Shown here: positions 40,705 through 49,911 of the stretch, one piece after another
Layout of the letters: every line of letters starts with the position of its first letter
Position numbering within the stretch: the first letter of the stretch is position 1
NCBI RefSeq assembly: GCF_000429765.1
Contig: NZ_AUCM01000004.1
Location: 334,670-398,669, forward strand
Origin: Gemmobacter nectariphilus DSM 15620
Lineage (GTDB): Bacteria; Pseudomonadota; Alphaproteobacteria; Rhodobacterales; Rhodobacteraceae
Direction of reading: 5' to 3'
Length of the DNA: 64,000 bases
Notes under the pieces: model-generated
The model's database searches: none
What the model was told of the DNA's origin: nothing
What the model saw: only the letters and a program-made list of their open reading frames with translations
Position numbers and translations under genes: made by a program

Positions 40705-42285
40705 ATGGAACGGCACGCAGCGACTGGCCGGCACTACATGGTCGGGGGCGGCATCGCGGCCCTGTCGGCGGCGGTCCTGCTGATCCGCGATGGTGGCGTT
40801 TCGGGGGATCGGATCACGATCCTCGAGGGCGCAGGCACGGCGGGGGGCAGCCTTGATGGCGCGGGCGACGCCGGGCTTGGCTATCTGACCCGCGGCGGGC
40901 GCATGTTCGAGCCGAATTTCGTCTGCACGCTTGATCTGCTGTCCTCGATCCCGGCGCCCGACGATCCTGCGGTTTCCGTCCGCGATGATATCTTCGCCTT
41001 CAACCGGATGGTGCCGGGGCGGGGGGAATGCCGCCTTGTGCGCGCCGGACACAAGGCCGAAGACCGGTTCCAGCTGGGCCTTGGCGCCGAAGAGATCGTC
41101 GCGATCAACCGCCTGCTTCTGACACCCGAAGGCCGGCTGGACGGACGCCGCATCGACAGCTGGTTCGCCCCCGCCTTTTTCGGCACGAACTTCTGGATCA
41201 TGTGGAGCACGATGTTCTCGTTCCAGCCGTGGCATTCGCTGGCCGAGATGCGGCGCTACATGCGGCGCTTTCTGCATCTGTTTCCGGGTCTTGCGCGGAT
41301 CGAGGGCATCTTGCGCACGCGCTATAACCAGTACGATTCCCTGATCGCGCCGATCCTTGACTGGCTGTTGCAGCGCGGGGTGGATCTGCGGGTCGATCAC
41401 GGCGTGCAGGATGTCGCCATCACCAGCGATGCGGGGGGACGGCAGGTGAGCCGTCTGCATCTGCAGTCCGGGGCGATCATCGACGTTGCCCCCGAGGACA
41501 GGGTCTATCTGACGCTTGGCTCGATGACGGATGCCACCGTGGCCGGCGATCGCGACACGCCCCCGCCAGCAGCAGATGGTCCGGCCCCGGGGTTTGGCCT
41601 GTGGCGCAGCCTTGCGGCCCGCCACGACGGGCTGGGGCGGCCCGAGGTGTTTGCAGGCCAGACGGATCGCACGTCCTGGACCTCGTTCACCGTCACGCTG
41701 GCCTCATCGGCCTTCGTGACCTTCATGGAGGATTTCAGCAGCAACCGAACGGGGACCGGCGGTCTGGTGACCTTTGCCGATTCGGGCTGGCTCATGTCCA
41801 TCGTGATGTTCCATCAGCCGCATTTTCGCGGCCAACCTGCCGAGCGACCGGTGTTCTGGGGCTATGGCCTGCGCGGCGAGCGGTCGGGTGACGTGATCGC
41901 CAAGCCGATGGCGCAGGCAACCGGCCGCGAGATCCTCGAGGAGCTTTCCCACCAGCTGCGGCTGACGGCGGAACAGGCGGCCGCATTCTTTGACGGCGCG
42001 CAGGTCATTCCCTGCCGGATGCCCTTGATCACCAGCCAGTTCATGCCGCGCGAGACGGGCGACCGCCCGCCCGTGATCCCGCGCGGGGCGACGAATTTTG
42101 CCGTGATCGGCCAGTTCTGCGAGATGCCGCTCGATTGCGTCTTTACGGTGGAATATTCGGTCCGCTCGGCCTGGACGGCGGTTCACGGGCTGACAGGGCA
42201 GGTGCCGCCACCGCCGCCCGTCGTGCGCAGCGATCGCGATCCGCGCGCGCTGCTGCAAGCCGCCAGGGTGCTGTTCGCGGGCTAG
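40705..42285 (+). CDS. ohyA: Oleate hydratase (myosin-cross-reactive antigen family)
   Basis: A 526-residue FAD enzyme adding water to oleate to give 10-hydroxystearate. The Rossmann motif YMVGGGIAALSAAVLLIRDG, RGGRMFEPNFVCTLDLLSSI, NQYDSLIAPILDWL, and the carboxy-terminal VIGQFCEMPLDCVFTVEYSV are the OhyA hallmarks. Length is slightly short of the 560-590 typical of lactic-acid bacterial forms. It stands alone after the metal operon; its role could be detoxification of unsaturated fatty acids or making hydroxy fatty acids. ATG preceded by an AGGGGG site. Confidence 0.92.
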   Translation: MERHAATGRHYMVGGGIAALSAAVLLIRDGGVSGDRITILEGAGTAGGSLDGAGDAGLGYLTRGGRMFEPNFVCTLDLLSSIPAPDDPAVSVRDDIFAFNRMVPGRGECRLVRAGHKAEDRFQLGLGAEEIVAINRLLLTPEGRLDGRRIDSWFAPAFFGTNFWIMWSTMFSFQPWHSLAEMRRYMRRFLHLFPGLARIEGILRTRYNQYDSLIAPILDWLLQRGVDLRVDHGVQDVAITSDAGGRQVSRLHLQSGAIIDVAPEDRVYLTLGSMTDATVAGDRDTPPPAADGPAPGFGLWRSLAARHDGLGRPEVFAGQTDRTSWTSFTVTLASSAFVTFMEDFSSNRTGTGGLVTFADSGWLMSIVMFHQPHFRGQPAERPVFWGYGLRGERSGDVIAKPMAQATGREILEELSHQLRLTAEQAAAFFDGAQVIPCRMPLITSQFMPRETGDRPPVIPRGATNFAVIGQFCEMPLDCVFTVEYSVRSAWTAVHGLTGQVPPPPPVVRSDRDPRALLQAARVLFAG

Positions 42286-42455
42286 GGCCGCCGCCTTGAT
42301 TTCCGGCCTGATCCGCGCGCTTGGGTTTGGCAGACCGGCGATCCGGCAACCGATTGCCGCAGCGCCATGTTGATGCGCGTGTGCAGACGGAGGATCCACA
42401 GCCGAAACCACCCAAGCCCTTCGTGATGCATGATCTATCTGGCAGCGGGGTGGGA
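42286..42455. other. Spacer between oleate hydratase and tRNA-Thr
   Basis: A 170-base spacer with no gene and no clear hairpin followed by T. It forms the 3' flank of the minus-strand tRNA. Confidence 0.4.
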
Positions 42456-42530
<75 letters not shown>

Positions 42531-42893
42531 CTATGTCTTTCCATTCTGCCAGTCACGACCTGCGATCCTGGCGGGGTGGAAAAGCCCCATGCTTTCAACT
42601 GCTTCGCGGTTTGCGACGTCGGGGTTCCTTGCGGTGCCGGGTCGTTTCGCGCTTCAGCGTCTTGCGAGGCGGGAGATAGACGCAAACGCAGACCGGCGCA
42701 AGAGCATCACACGATTTTTTCGCGCCCTTTTCGGTTCTTTTGTCGCGGGGCGATGTTGGCACGCAGATGCCGCGCGACGCCCTGGCCGTGGACCGATCCT
42801 GGCTTAGGTCAGATCGGGCCGCCGCACGCGATTGCGAGGGGGAACCAGGCCGGTGGTGGGCACGCCCTGCGGGGGCAGGGCGTGCGCGCGGGC
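42531..42893. other. Intergenic region between tRNA-Thr and metY
   Basis: 363 bases without a supported gene. Its left part must hold the tRNA promoter (minus strand), and its middle (42690-42750) is AT-rich. The hairpin at the metY end is listed separately. Confidence 0.5.
42860..42885 (-). terminator. Hairpin after metY
   Basis: A 10-bp perfect stem GCACGCCCTG / CAGGGCGTGC with a six-base loop begins 9 bases after the metY stop. No T-run follows, so it may be a weak terminator or an mRNA 3'-end protector. Confidence 0.6.
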
Positions 42894-44180
42894 TCAGGCG
42901 CCGGCCTTGGTCAGGGCCTGATCCAGATCGGCGATGATGTCGTCCGCATCCTCGATCCCGATCGAGACGCGCAGCATGTTGGGCGCCGCGCCCGAGGCGG
43001 TCTGCTGTTCCGGCGTCAGCTGGCGGTGCGTGGTCGAGGCCGGATGGATGATCAGGCTGCGGGTATCGCCAAGGTTCGCGACATGGCTGAACAGTTCCAG
43101 CGCGCCGACGACCTTGACGGCCACGTCATAGCCGCCCTTGACGCCAAAGGTGAACAGCGCCCCGGCACCCTTCGGGCAGACCGTCGCCACACGGCTGTTG
43201 TAGGGCGAGGAGGCAAGGCCCGCATAGGTCACCACATCGACGCGCGGATCGGCCTCAAGCCAGGCGGCGACCTTGGCCGCGTTTTCCACATGGCGCTGCA
43301 TGCGCAGCGACAGGGTTTCGATCCCCATCAGCGTGTAATGCGCGGCCTGCGGGTTCATCGTCATGCCCAGATCGCGCAGCCCCACGGCGATGCCGTAGAA
43401 GGTGAACGCCATGGCCCCCAGCGCCTCGTGGAACTTCAGCCCGTGATAGGCGGGTTCCGGCGCGGACAGCGAGGGGAACTTGCCGCTGGCCGACCAGTCG
43501 AACTTGCCCGAATCCACCACGCAGCCGCCAGTGACGGTGCCATTGCCGGTCAGGTATTTCGTGGTCGAATGCACGACCAGGGTGGCCCCCAGCTCGATCG
43601 GGCGGCACAGATAGGGCGTCGCGCTGGTATTGTCGACGATCAGCGGCAGGCCCACCTTGTCGGCCACCTTCGCCACCGCCGGAATGTCGGTGATGTAGCC
43701 GCCGGGGTTGGCGATGGATTCGCAAAAGATCGCGCGGGTGTTGTCATCGACCGCGGCTTCCAGCGCGGCCAGATCGTCGAAATCGACGAACTTGGCCGAC
43801 CAGCCGAATTTCTTGATCATGTTGGTCAGCTGCTGGACCGTGCCGCCATAAAGCCGGGTCGAGGCGACGACATTGGTGCCCGGCTGCATCAGCGGGAACA
43901 GCGCCATGATCTGCGCGGCATGACCCGAGGAACAGCAGAACGCACCGGCGCCGCCCTCCAGCGCCGCGATGCGTTCGGCCAGCGCCGACACGGTCGGGTT
44001 GGTCAGGCGCGAATAGATGTAGCCCACTTCCTGCAGGTTGAAGAGCGCGGCGGCGTGATCGGCATCGCGAAACACATAGGCCGTGGTCTGATAGATCGGC
44101 ACCTGCCGTGCGCCGGTGGCCGGATCGGGCCGGGCGCCAGCATGGATCTGCAAAGTGTCAAAGCCGAGTTGTCTGGACAT
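42894..44180 (-). CDS. metY: O-acetylhomoserine aminocarboxypropyltransferase (sulfhydrylase)
   Basis: A 428-residue PLP enzyme of the Cys/Met metabolism family, making homocysteine directly from O-acetylhomoserine and sulfide. GFDTLQIHAGARPDPATGAR and PIYQTTAYVFRDADHAAALF open the protein; CCSSGHAAQ and the long insertions such as YNSRVATVCPKGAGALFTFG are typical of MetY. The PLP lysine is Lys208 in HSTTKYLTGNG. The ATG at 44180 follows a GGGGAGGTTT site. It would consume sulfide produced by the cysI/cysH operon. No SAM riboswitch is recognisable in its 150-base leader. Confidence 0.94.
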   Translation of the reverse strand: MSRQLGFDTLQIHAGARPDPATGARQVPIYQTTAYVFRDADHAAALFNLQEVGYIYSRLTNPTVSALAERIAALEGGAGAFCCSSGHAAQIMALFPLMQPGTNVVASTRLYGGTVQQLTNMIKKFGWSAKFVDFDDLAALEAAVDDNTRAIFCESIANPGGYITDIPAVAKVADKVGLPLIVDNTSATPYLCRPIELGATLVVHSTTKYLTGNGTVTGGCVVDSGKFDWSASGKFPSLSAPEPAYHGLKFHEALGAMAFTFYGIAVGLRDLGMTMNPQAAHYTLMGIETLSLRMQRHVENAAKVAAWLEADPRVDVVTYAGLASSPYNSRVATVCPKGAGALFTFGVKGGYDVAVKVVGALELFSHVANLGDTRSLIIHPASTTHRQLTPEQQTASGAAPNMLRVSIGIEDADDIIADLDQALTKAGA

Positions 44181-44330
44181 GGAAACCTCCCCTTGGGTTG
44201 CGCGCCACCCTAGGGCGGGGCGCGCAAGCGCGCAACGGGGCCGGACAGGAAAGGACATCCATTCCCGCCCCGCCCGCCTTGCAAGATCGCCGTTCCATTT
44301 CCGCTGCTTGGGTCGGAACCGGCGCCCGGC

Positions 44331-45944
44331 TCAGACGGTCAGCACGGCCAGAATCGCATCTGTGTCGATGCCGGAAACCGCTCCGGGCAAGGCGCCGCGC
44401 GCGCCATCGACCCGGGTGGCAACCCAGGCATCGGCCATGGCCGGGCTGCCCTCGCGGATCAGCACCGAGGCGCCGAACAGCACCGCCAGACGCTCGGCAT
44501 AAAGCCGCGCCTCGGCCTCGGGCGGCAGGCCGGGCCAGCGGTCCAGATGCGCCCTGATCGCGGCATCATAGCGCCGATCGGCGCCCATGGCGGCCATCAG
44601 CTCGGCCCGCAATGCCGCGCCCGCCGCCGGCTCGCGCCCCAGCGCGCGCAGGATATCCAGGCAGATCACATTCCCCGACCCTTCCCAGATGCCGTTCAAC
44701 GGCGCCTCGCGGTACAGCATGGGCATGGGGGTGTCCTCGACATAGCCCATGCCGCCCAGGCATTCCATCGCCTCGCCGATCATCCAGATGCAGCGCTTGT
44801 TGGACCAGAACTTGACCACCGCCACGGCGATGCGCGCCAGTGCGGCCTGCGCGGGATCGTCAAAGGCGCGCGCCACACGCATCGCCATGGCCAGCGCGCC
44901 TTCGGCCTCGATTGCCAGATCGGCCAGAACGCTGCGCATCAGGGGCTGGTCGATCAACCGGCGCTGAAAGGCGCTGCGCCCCTCGGCCCACCACAGGGCC
45001 TCGGCCAGGGCGGCGCGCATCAGGCCGGCCGGGGCCATGGCCGTGTCCAGCCGGGTATGCTGGACCATCTCGATGATGGTGCGCACGCCCTGACCCTCGG
45101 GGCCCAGTTGCTGCGCCCAGGCGCGGTGATATTCAATCTCGGAACTTGCATTGGCGCGGTTGCCCAGCTTGTCCTTGAGCCGCTGGATCTGCATGGCATT
45201 GCGCTCGCCGTCCGGGGTCCAGCGCGGGACCAGGAAACAGGTCAGCCCGCCCGGTGCCTGCGCCAGCGTCAGGAACCCGTCGCACATCGGGGCAGAACAG
45301 AACCACTTGTGCCCGGTCAGCCGCCAGCCCTCGCCATCGGCCTCGGCACGGGTGGTATTGGCCCGCACGTCCGATCCGCCCTGCTTTTCGGTCATCGCCA
45401 TGCCCATGGTCGCGGCCCGCTTCATCGCCAGCGGCGCAACCGCCGGATCATAGGCGCGCGCGGTCAGCTTGGGCTGCCATTCGGCGGCTATCGCCGGATC
45501 GGCGGCCAGCGCGGGCACGGCTGCATAGGTCATCGTCATGGGGCAGCAGACGCCGGGCTCGATCTGGCTCATCATGTAAAGCAGCGCGGCATGGTGGGCG
45601 TGCCCGGCCGGCGTGCCGTCCCAGGCGCAGGCAGCATAGCCGGACCCAAGACCCAGCTCCATCAGCTGGTGATAGGCAGGGTGAAACGCCACCTCGTCCA
45701 GCCGCCGCCCGCCCCGGTCGAACAGGCGCAGCTCGGGCAGGTGCCGGTTTGCCAGCCGCCCCGCCTCGCGCATCTCCTCGCTGCCGGCGCGGGCGCCAAA
45801 AGCGGCCAGCGCATCCGCACCGCAGCCAGCCAGCCCGGCCCAATGCCGCAACGCCGGATCGGTCGCCCACAGATCGGGGGGCGCCGGGACCGGCTGGTTG
45901 AACACCTCATGTGTCGCCTGTCGGGCGCGCGGGGCCTGGGACAT
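44331..45944 (-). CDS. Acyl-CoA dehydrogenase, AidB-like
   Basis: A 537-residue flavoprotein, longer than standard acyl-CoA dehydrogenases (about 380), matching the AidB/isovaleryl-like subgroup. The FAD-contacting MAMTEKQGGSDVRANTTRAE, GHKWFCSAPMCDGFLTLAQA, and MECLGGMGYVEDTPMPMLYR with the following EAPLNGIWEGSGN are clear. AidB of E. coli is induced during adaptive response to alkylation; substrate is not known. It is separated from metY by 150 bases on the same strand. Confidence 0.92.
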   Translation of the reverse strand: MSQAPRARQATHEVFNQPVPAPPDLWATDPALRHWAGLAGCGADALAAFGARAGSEEMREAGRLANRHLPELRLFDRGGRRLDEVAFHPAYHQLMELGLGSGYAACAWDGTPAGHAHHAALLYMMSQIEPGVCCPMTMTYAAVPALAADPAIAAEWQPKLTARAYDPAVAPLAMKRAATMGMAMTEKQGGSDVRANTTRAEADGEGWRLTGHKWFCSAPMCDGFLTLAQAPGGLTCFLVPRWTPDGERNAMQIQRLKDKLGNRANASSEIEYHRAWAQQLGPEGQGVRTIIEMVQHTRLDTAMAPAGLMRAALAEALWWAEGRSAFQRRLIDQPLMRSVLADLAIEAEGALAMAMRVARAFDDPAQAALARIAVAVVKFWSNKRCIWMIGEAMECLGGMGYVEDTPMPMLYREAPLNGIWEGSGNVICLDILRALGREPAAGAALRAELMAAMGADRRYDAAIRAHLDRWPGLPPEAEARLYAERLAVLFGASVLIREGSPAMADAWVATRVDGARGALPGAVSGIDTDAILAVLTV

Positions 45945-46027
45945 GATGGGTCCTCCTCGCCCGTGATGGTTTCATCACCGGTCCCGTCCCGTCAAATGCC
46001 GTTCTGAATGACGTTGCGGCGGACTGC

Positions 46028-46101
46028 TTTCGCCTTGATGCAAATATCCTCGGGGGGTGAATGCGCGCCCTGGCGCGCAGAGGGGGGCAGACGGCCCCCC
46101 T
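46028..46101 (+). repeat. Dispersed leader-hairpin element, copy 7
   Basis: Leader TTTCGCCTTGATGCAAATAT then CCTCGGGGGGTGAA, hairpin TGCGCGCCC-TGGCGCGCA (46062-46079), and GGGGGGC-AGACG-GCCCCCC (46082-46100). This copy is between two divergent genes (acyl-CoA dehydrogenase and ftsB-like), so it does not follow any gene 3' end, although its hairpins equal those of terminator-placed copies. Confidence 0.78.
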
Positions 46102-46212
46102 GCAACGCCGGCCAGGTGGCGCAGGGGCCGGCAAATCAAGCAGGTTTGCCATTCCGAATCACCTGTGCCATGATGCAGCCAAAGGGGCTTCAGACCCTGT
46201 TCGAGGCAGCGC

Positions 46213-46515
46213 ATGACCGGACCTTCCAGCTCTCCGCCCGTCGGGGCCGCCCTTCTGCTGATGGTGGCCGTTGCGATCACCAGCTATTTCGCCTTTGCGG
46301 CCATGCAGGGCGATCACGGGCTGTTCCGCCGCGTCCAGACCCGCGCCGACATCGAGGCATTGCAAACGCGCAAGGCCGAGCTTCAGGCCGAACTCGACCG
46401 GCTGACCAACCTCACGACACGGCTGTCCGATACCTCGCTTGATCTTGACCTTCTGGACGAACGGGCCCGGCTGGTGCTGGGCTATGTCCGCGCCGACGAG
46501 GTGATCATCCACTGA
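46213..46515 (+). CDS. FtsB/DivIC-like septum formation initiator
   Basis: A 100-residue bitopic protein: short cytoplasmic head, a membrane helix (about 10-30, ALLLMVAVAITSYFAFAAM), a coiled coil (RADIEALQTRKAELQAELDR) and a tail RARLVLGYVRADEVII. This build and the ARLVLGYVR ending match the alphaproteobacterial FtsB family, which bridges FtsQ and FtsL in the divisome. ATG preceded by an AGGCAGCGC region, with no strong ribosome site. Confidence 0.85.
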   Translation: MTGPSSSPPVGAALLLMVAVAITSYFAFAAMQGDHGLFRRVQTRADIEALQTRKAELQAELDRLTNLTTRLSDTSLDLDLLDERARLVLGYVRADEVIIH

Positions 46516-46576
46516 CCACGTTGCGGCAGGGGGGCGCTGCCCTTATGTCTTGGGCAAGCAACCTTGTGAGGCCCCC

Positions 46577-48406
46577 ATGACCCTGTCCCTTCCGCGCCCC
46601 GTGTTCGATGCCAGTTCCGGCGGGGGCGGTGGCCTTGGCAAGCTTCCCGAATGGGATCTGCGCGATCTTTACCCGGCCGAGGACGCCCCCGAGGTCAGCC
46701 GTGATCTGGACTGGCTGGATACGGCCTGCGCCGATTTTGCGACCCGCTATGAAGGCAAGCTGGCCACGCTGGATGCCGGCGCACTGCTGGCCTGCGTGCA
46801 GGATTATGAACAGATCGACGTGATTGCCGGGCGGCTGATGTCCTTTGCGGGCCTGCGCTATTACCAGAACACCATGGACAGCGGCCGCGCCAAGTTCATG
46901 GCCGATGTGCAGGATCGCGTCACCAATGCGACGACGCCGCTGGTGTTCTTCAGCCTGGAATTCAACCGGCTGGAGGATGCCCATCTTGCCACGCTGCTCG
47001 AGGCCGATGCTGCCCTTGCGCGCTACAAGCCGGTGTTCGACCGGATGCGCGCCATGCGCCCGCACCAGCTGTCGGACGAGCTGGAAAAGTTCCTGCACGA
47101 TGAATCGGTCGTTGGCGCCAGCGCCTGGAACAAGCTGTTTGACGAGACGATGGCCGGGCTAACCTTCAAGGTCGCGGGTGAGGACGAGGAGCTGAACCTT
47201 GAATCCACCCTCAACCTGCTGACCGATACCGACCGCGCGAAACGCGAGGCGGCGGCGCGGTCGCTGGCGGTGGTGTTTGACAAGAACATCAAGCTGTTCG
47301 CCCGCGTTCACAACACTCTGGCCAAGGAAAAGGAAATCCACGACCGCTGGCGCAAGATGCCCAGCCCGCAGCACGCGCGCCACCTGTCGAACCACGTCGA
47401 GCCCGAGGTGGTCGAGGCGCTGCGCAATGCCGTCGTTGCCGCCTATCCGAAACTCAGCCACCGCTATTACCGGCTGAAGGCGAAATGGATGGGGCTGGAC
47501 AGGCTGCAGATCTGGGACCGCAACGCCCCGCTGCCGACCGAGGCCCCCCGGATCGTCAGCTGGGACGAGGCGCAAAAGACCGTGACCGAGGCCTATGCCG
47601 CCTTTGATCCGCGCATGGCCGAAATCGCGCAGCCTTTCTTTACCAAGGGTTGGATCGACGCGGGCGTCAAGCCGGGCAAGGCGCCGGGGGCCTTTGCGCA
47701 TCCAACGGTGACGACAGTGCATCCCTATGTGATGCTGAACTATCTGGGCAAGCCGCGCGATGTGATGACGCTGGCGCATGAGCTGGGTCATGGCGTGCAT
47801 CAGGTCTTGGCGGCCGGGCAGGGGGAACTGCTGTCGTCGACCCCGCTGACGCTTGCGGAAACCGCATCGGTCTTTGGCGAGATGCTGACCTTCCGCAAGC
47901 TGCTGGACGCAGCCAGGACCCCGGCCGAGCGCAAGACGCTGCTGGCCGGCAAGGTCGAGGACATGATCAACACCGTCGTGCGGCAGATCGCCTTCTACGA
48001 TTTCGAATGCAAGCTGCATGCCGCGCGGGCCGAGGGCGAGCTGACGCCCGACGACATCAACGCGCTGTGGATGAGCGTTCAGGCCGAAAGCCTGGGCGAT
48101 GCGTTCGATTTCATGGACGGATACGAGACTTTCTGGGCCTATATCCCGCATTTCGTGCATTCGCCGTTCTACGTCTATGCCTATGCATTCGGCGACGGTC
48201 TGGTGAATGCGCTGTACGCGGCCTATGCGGGCGGGCTGGAAGGGTTCAAGGACAAGTATTTCGCCATGCTGGAAGCGGGCGGGTCCATGCATCACAAGGA
48301 ACTGCTGGCGCCCTTTGGTCTTGATCTGTCGGATCCGGCGTTCTGGGACAAGGGTCTGAGCATGATCGCGGGCTTCATCGACGAGCTGGAGGCCATGGAA
48401 GGCTGA
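46577..48406 (+). CDS. pepF: M3-family oligoendopeptidase F
   Basis: A 609-residue zinc metallopeptidase. The catalytic HELGH begins at His401 within LAHELGHGVHQ, followed 25-30 residues on by the third ligand region ETASVFGEML. Amino-terminal PEWDLRDLYPAEDAPEV and carboxy-terminal KELLAPFGLDLSDPAFWDKG are PepF hallmarks. Degrades oligopeptides in the cytoplasm; no signal peptide. The ATG at 46577 is used; an in-frame ATG 27 bases upstream lacks a ribosome site. It ends close to copy 8 of the dispersed element. Confidence 0.93.
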   Translation: MTLSLPRPVFDASSGGGGGLGKLPEWDLRDLYPAEDAPEVSRDLDWLDTACADFATRYEGKLATLDAGALLACVQDYEQIDVIAGRLMSFAGLRYYQNTMDSGRAKFMADVQDRVTNATTPLVFFSLEFNRLEDAHLATLLEADAALARYKPVFDRMRAMRPHQLSDELEKFLHDESVVGASAWNKLFDETMAGLTFKVAGEDEELNLESTLNLLTDTDRAKREAAARSLAVVFDKNIKLFARVHNTLAKEKEIHDRWRKMPSPQHARHLSNHVEPEVVEALRNAVVAAYPKLSHRYYRLKAKWMGLDRLQIWDRNAPLPTEAPRIVSWDEAQKTVTEAYAAFDPRMAEIAQPFFTKGWIDAGVKPGKAPGAFAHPTVTTVHPYVMLNYLGKPRDVMTLAHELGHGVHQVLAAGQGELLSSTPLTLAETASVFGEMLTFRKLLDAARTPAERKTLLAGKVEDMINTVVRQIAFYDFECKLHAARAEGELTPDDINALWMSVQAESLGDAFDFMDGYETFWAYIPHFVHSPFYVYAYAFGDGLVNALYAAYAGGLEGFKDKYFAMLEAGGSMHHKELLAPFGLDLSDPAFWDKGLSMIAGFIDELEAMEG

Positions 48407-48428
48407 GCGCCCATGGCATCTGGCGCAA

Positions 48429-48479
48429 CCGGGGGCATTCTGCCCCCGGACCCCCTGAGGGTATTTTTGAAAAGGCAAA
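48429..48479 (-). repeat. Dispersed leader-hairpin element, copy 8
   Basis: Minus-strand leader TTTGCCTTTTCAAAAATACC then CTCAGGGGGT followed by CCGGGGGC-AGAAT-GCCCCCGG (48429-48449). It lies downstream of cpaA at the end of the tad locus and presumably terminates it, between converging pepF and cpaA. Confidence 0.75.
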
Positions 48480-48530
48480 GCAGGCGGCCGGGTTGTGGAT
48501 CACCGGCCGCAGAGGCCACAAGGCAGCGGA

Positions 48531-49028
48531 TCAGCGGCCGTAGAGGGCCACAAGCCCCAGATGGGCCAGCAGTGCGCCTGAAAGGGCCAGGCCCATCGGG
48601 AATTTCTTGCTGGTCCAGCTGACCCAGTCGGGGGTTGCGCGGCGGAACGGCGGGATGGCGCGCAGCAGGCGGTGGGCGGCAAAGGCGGCCAGCAGGCTGG
48701 CGGCAAAGATGCCGATGAACAGGCGCAGATCCCCCAGTGCGACAAAGGGGGCCATGGCGGCGGCGAATTTCGCGTCCCCCGCCCCGATCATGCCTGCCAT
48801 GGTCAGCGCGAAGGTGATCGCCAGCACCACCGCCAGATGCAGCCAGCGCCAGCCGTATTCCGGCAGCGGCAGCGCCACCAGACCGACAATGGCAAAGACC
48901 CCGGCAAGCGCCAGCACGGCCTTGTTCGGGATCTTCATGTATTTCATGTCGCTCCAGGCGGCCCAGAGCGCGACGGGCAGGACGAAGGGCAGGAACCACA
49001 TCGCCTCTCGGGCGGTTGCGGCCAGCAT
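48531..49028 (-). CDS. cpaA: Prepilin peptidase of the tad/cpa system
   Basis: A 165-residue A24A-type aspartyl peptidase (TadV/CpaA). Six membrane segments; catalytic Asp residues are in the amino-terminal WAAWSDMKYMKIPN and in the GAGDAK motif. No amino-terminal methyltransferase domain, as expected for CpaA. It overlaps the TPR gene by one base. It would process Flp pilin and TadE/F-type pseudopilins, none of which are in this window. Confidence 0.92.
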   Translation of the reverse strand: MLAATAREAMWFLPFVLPVALWAAWSDMKYMKIPNKAVLALAGVFAIVGLVALPLPEYGWRWLHLAVVLAITFALTMAGMIGAGDAKFAAAMAPFVALGDLRLFIGIFAASLLAAFAAHRLLRAIPPFRRATPDWVSWTSKKFPMGLALSGALLAHLGLVALYGR

Positions 49029-49885
49029 CAGCCTTGCTTCACATTGTTTTCAAGCGCGCGCAAGGCGCGGACGGCGGCGTCGAAATGCTGCGGATGGGTG
49101 TCGATCGCCTCTTGCAAAAGGCCGCGTCCGACAACCACATCGCCGCCCTTGATCGCCGTCAGCGCCATGGTGTGCAAGAGTTCCGCCCGTTCGGTCTGGG
49201 TCATCTCGACGACGGGCAGATCGTATTTGCGCTGCGCGCCCCTGGCCATGACCAGGTTGTTCTTGGCGGTGAACATCTTGGGGTCGTAGGTGATCGCCTC
49301 GGCGAACAGCTTTTCGGCGCCGGCATAATCGCCGCGGCTGAGCTTGGAGAAGCCCCAGTTGTTCAGAACGCCGGCCGGCCGGTTGGTCAGCCCCTGGGCG
49401 ATTTCATAGAAGCTGTCGGCCTTTTTCCACTGCTTGTTGGAATCGGCCACCATTGCCTCGAGCCGGTAGCGCTGAAAGGTCTCGTGCGTCGGAGGGATGG
49501 TGTTCAGCACCTCTTGCGCGCGCGTCCAGTCGTTGGCGCGGATCAGCGCATCGGCCAGCTGGACCTTGTCTTCGTCGTTTGCCTCGGGGCGGGTGATCAC
49601 GCCTTCCCAGACCTTCGCGGCCTCGGGCGCCTTGCCGGCGCGCACCAGCGCCTTGGCCAGATTGCGCTGCAGGTCGATCCGGTCGGGGTTTTCCGCGGCG
49701 GTGCGGGTGAAATAGGCCACCGCCTCGTTCGGGTCGCCCACCGTCAGCATGATGTCGGACAGGTTGCTTTCGTCGATCACGTTCACGCTTTTCATGGCGC
49801 GCGCGACTTCGGCATCCGAATTGCGGTTACAACCCGCAAGCGCCATGCCGCCAAGGCACAGCGCAACGATCACAGGGTGGCGCAT
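49028..49885 (-). CDS. TPR lipoprotein of the tad locus
   Basis: A 285-residue lipoprotein (lipobox LAGC at about residue 19) with repeated TPR-like helices (QRNLAKALVRAGKAPEAAKV and GFSKLSRGDYAGAEKLFAEA). This second TPR protein is commonly found with TadD in alphaproteobacterial tad loci. Presumably it assists the outer-membrane secretin or pilus assembly. Lies between tadD (27-base gap) and cpaA (one-base overlap). Confidence 0.85.
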   Translation of the reverse strand: MRHPVIVALCLGGMALAGCNRNSDAEVARAMKSVNVIDESNLSDIMLTVGDPNEAVAYFTRTAAENPDRIDLQRNLAKALVRAGKAPEAAKVWEGVITRPEANDEDKVQLADALIRANDWTRAQEVLNTIPPTHETFQRYRLEAMVADSNKQWKKADSFYEIAQGLTNRPAGVLNNWGFSKLSRGDYAGAEKLFAEAITYDPKMFTAKNNLVMARGAQRKYDLPVVEMTQTERAELLHTMALTAIKGGDVVVGRGLLQEAIDTHPQHFDAAVRALRALENNVKQG

Positions 49886-49911
49886 TTCGCGTCCTTTTCT
49901 GCTCGACCCGT

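Noticed and set aside
44181..44330. SAM riboswitch in the metY leader
   Set aside because: No SAM-I, SAM-II or SAH core sequence could be found on the minus strand by eye.
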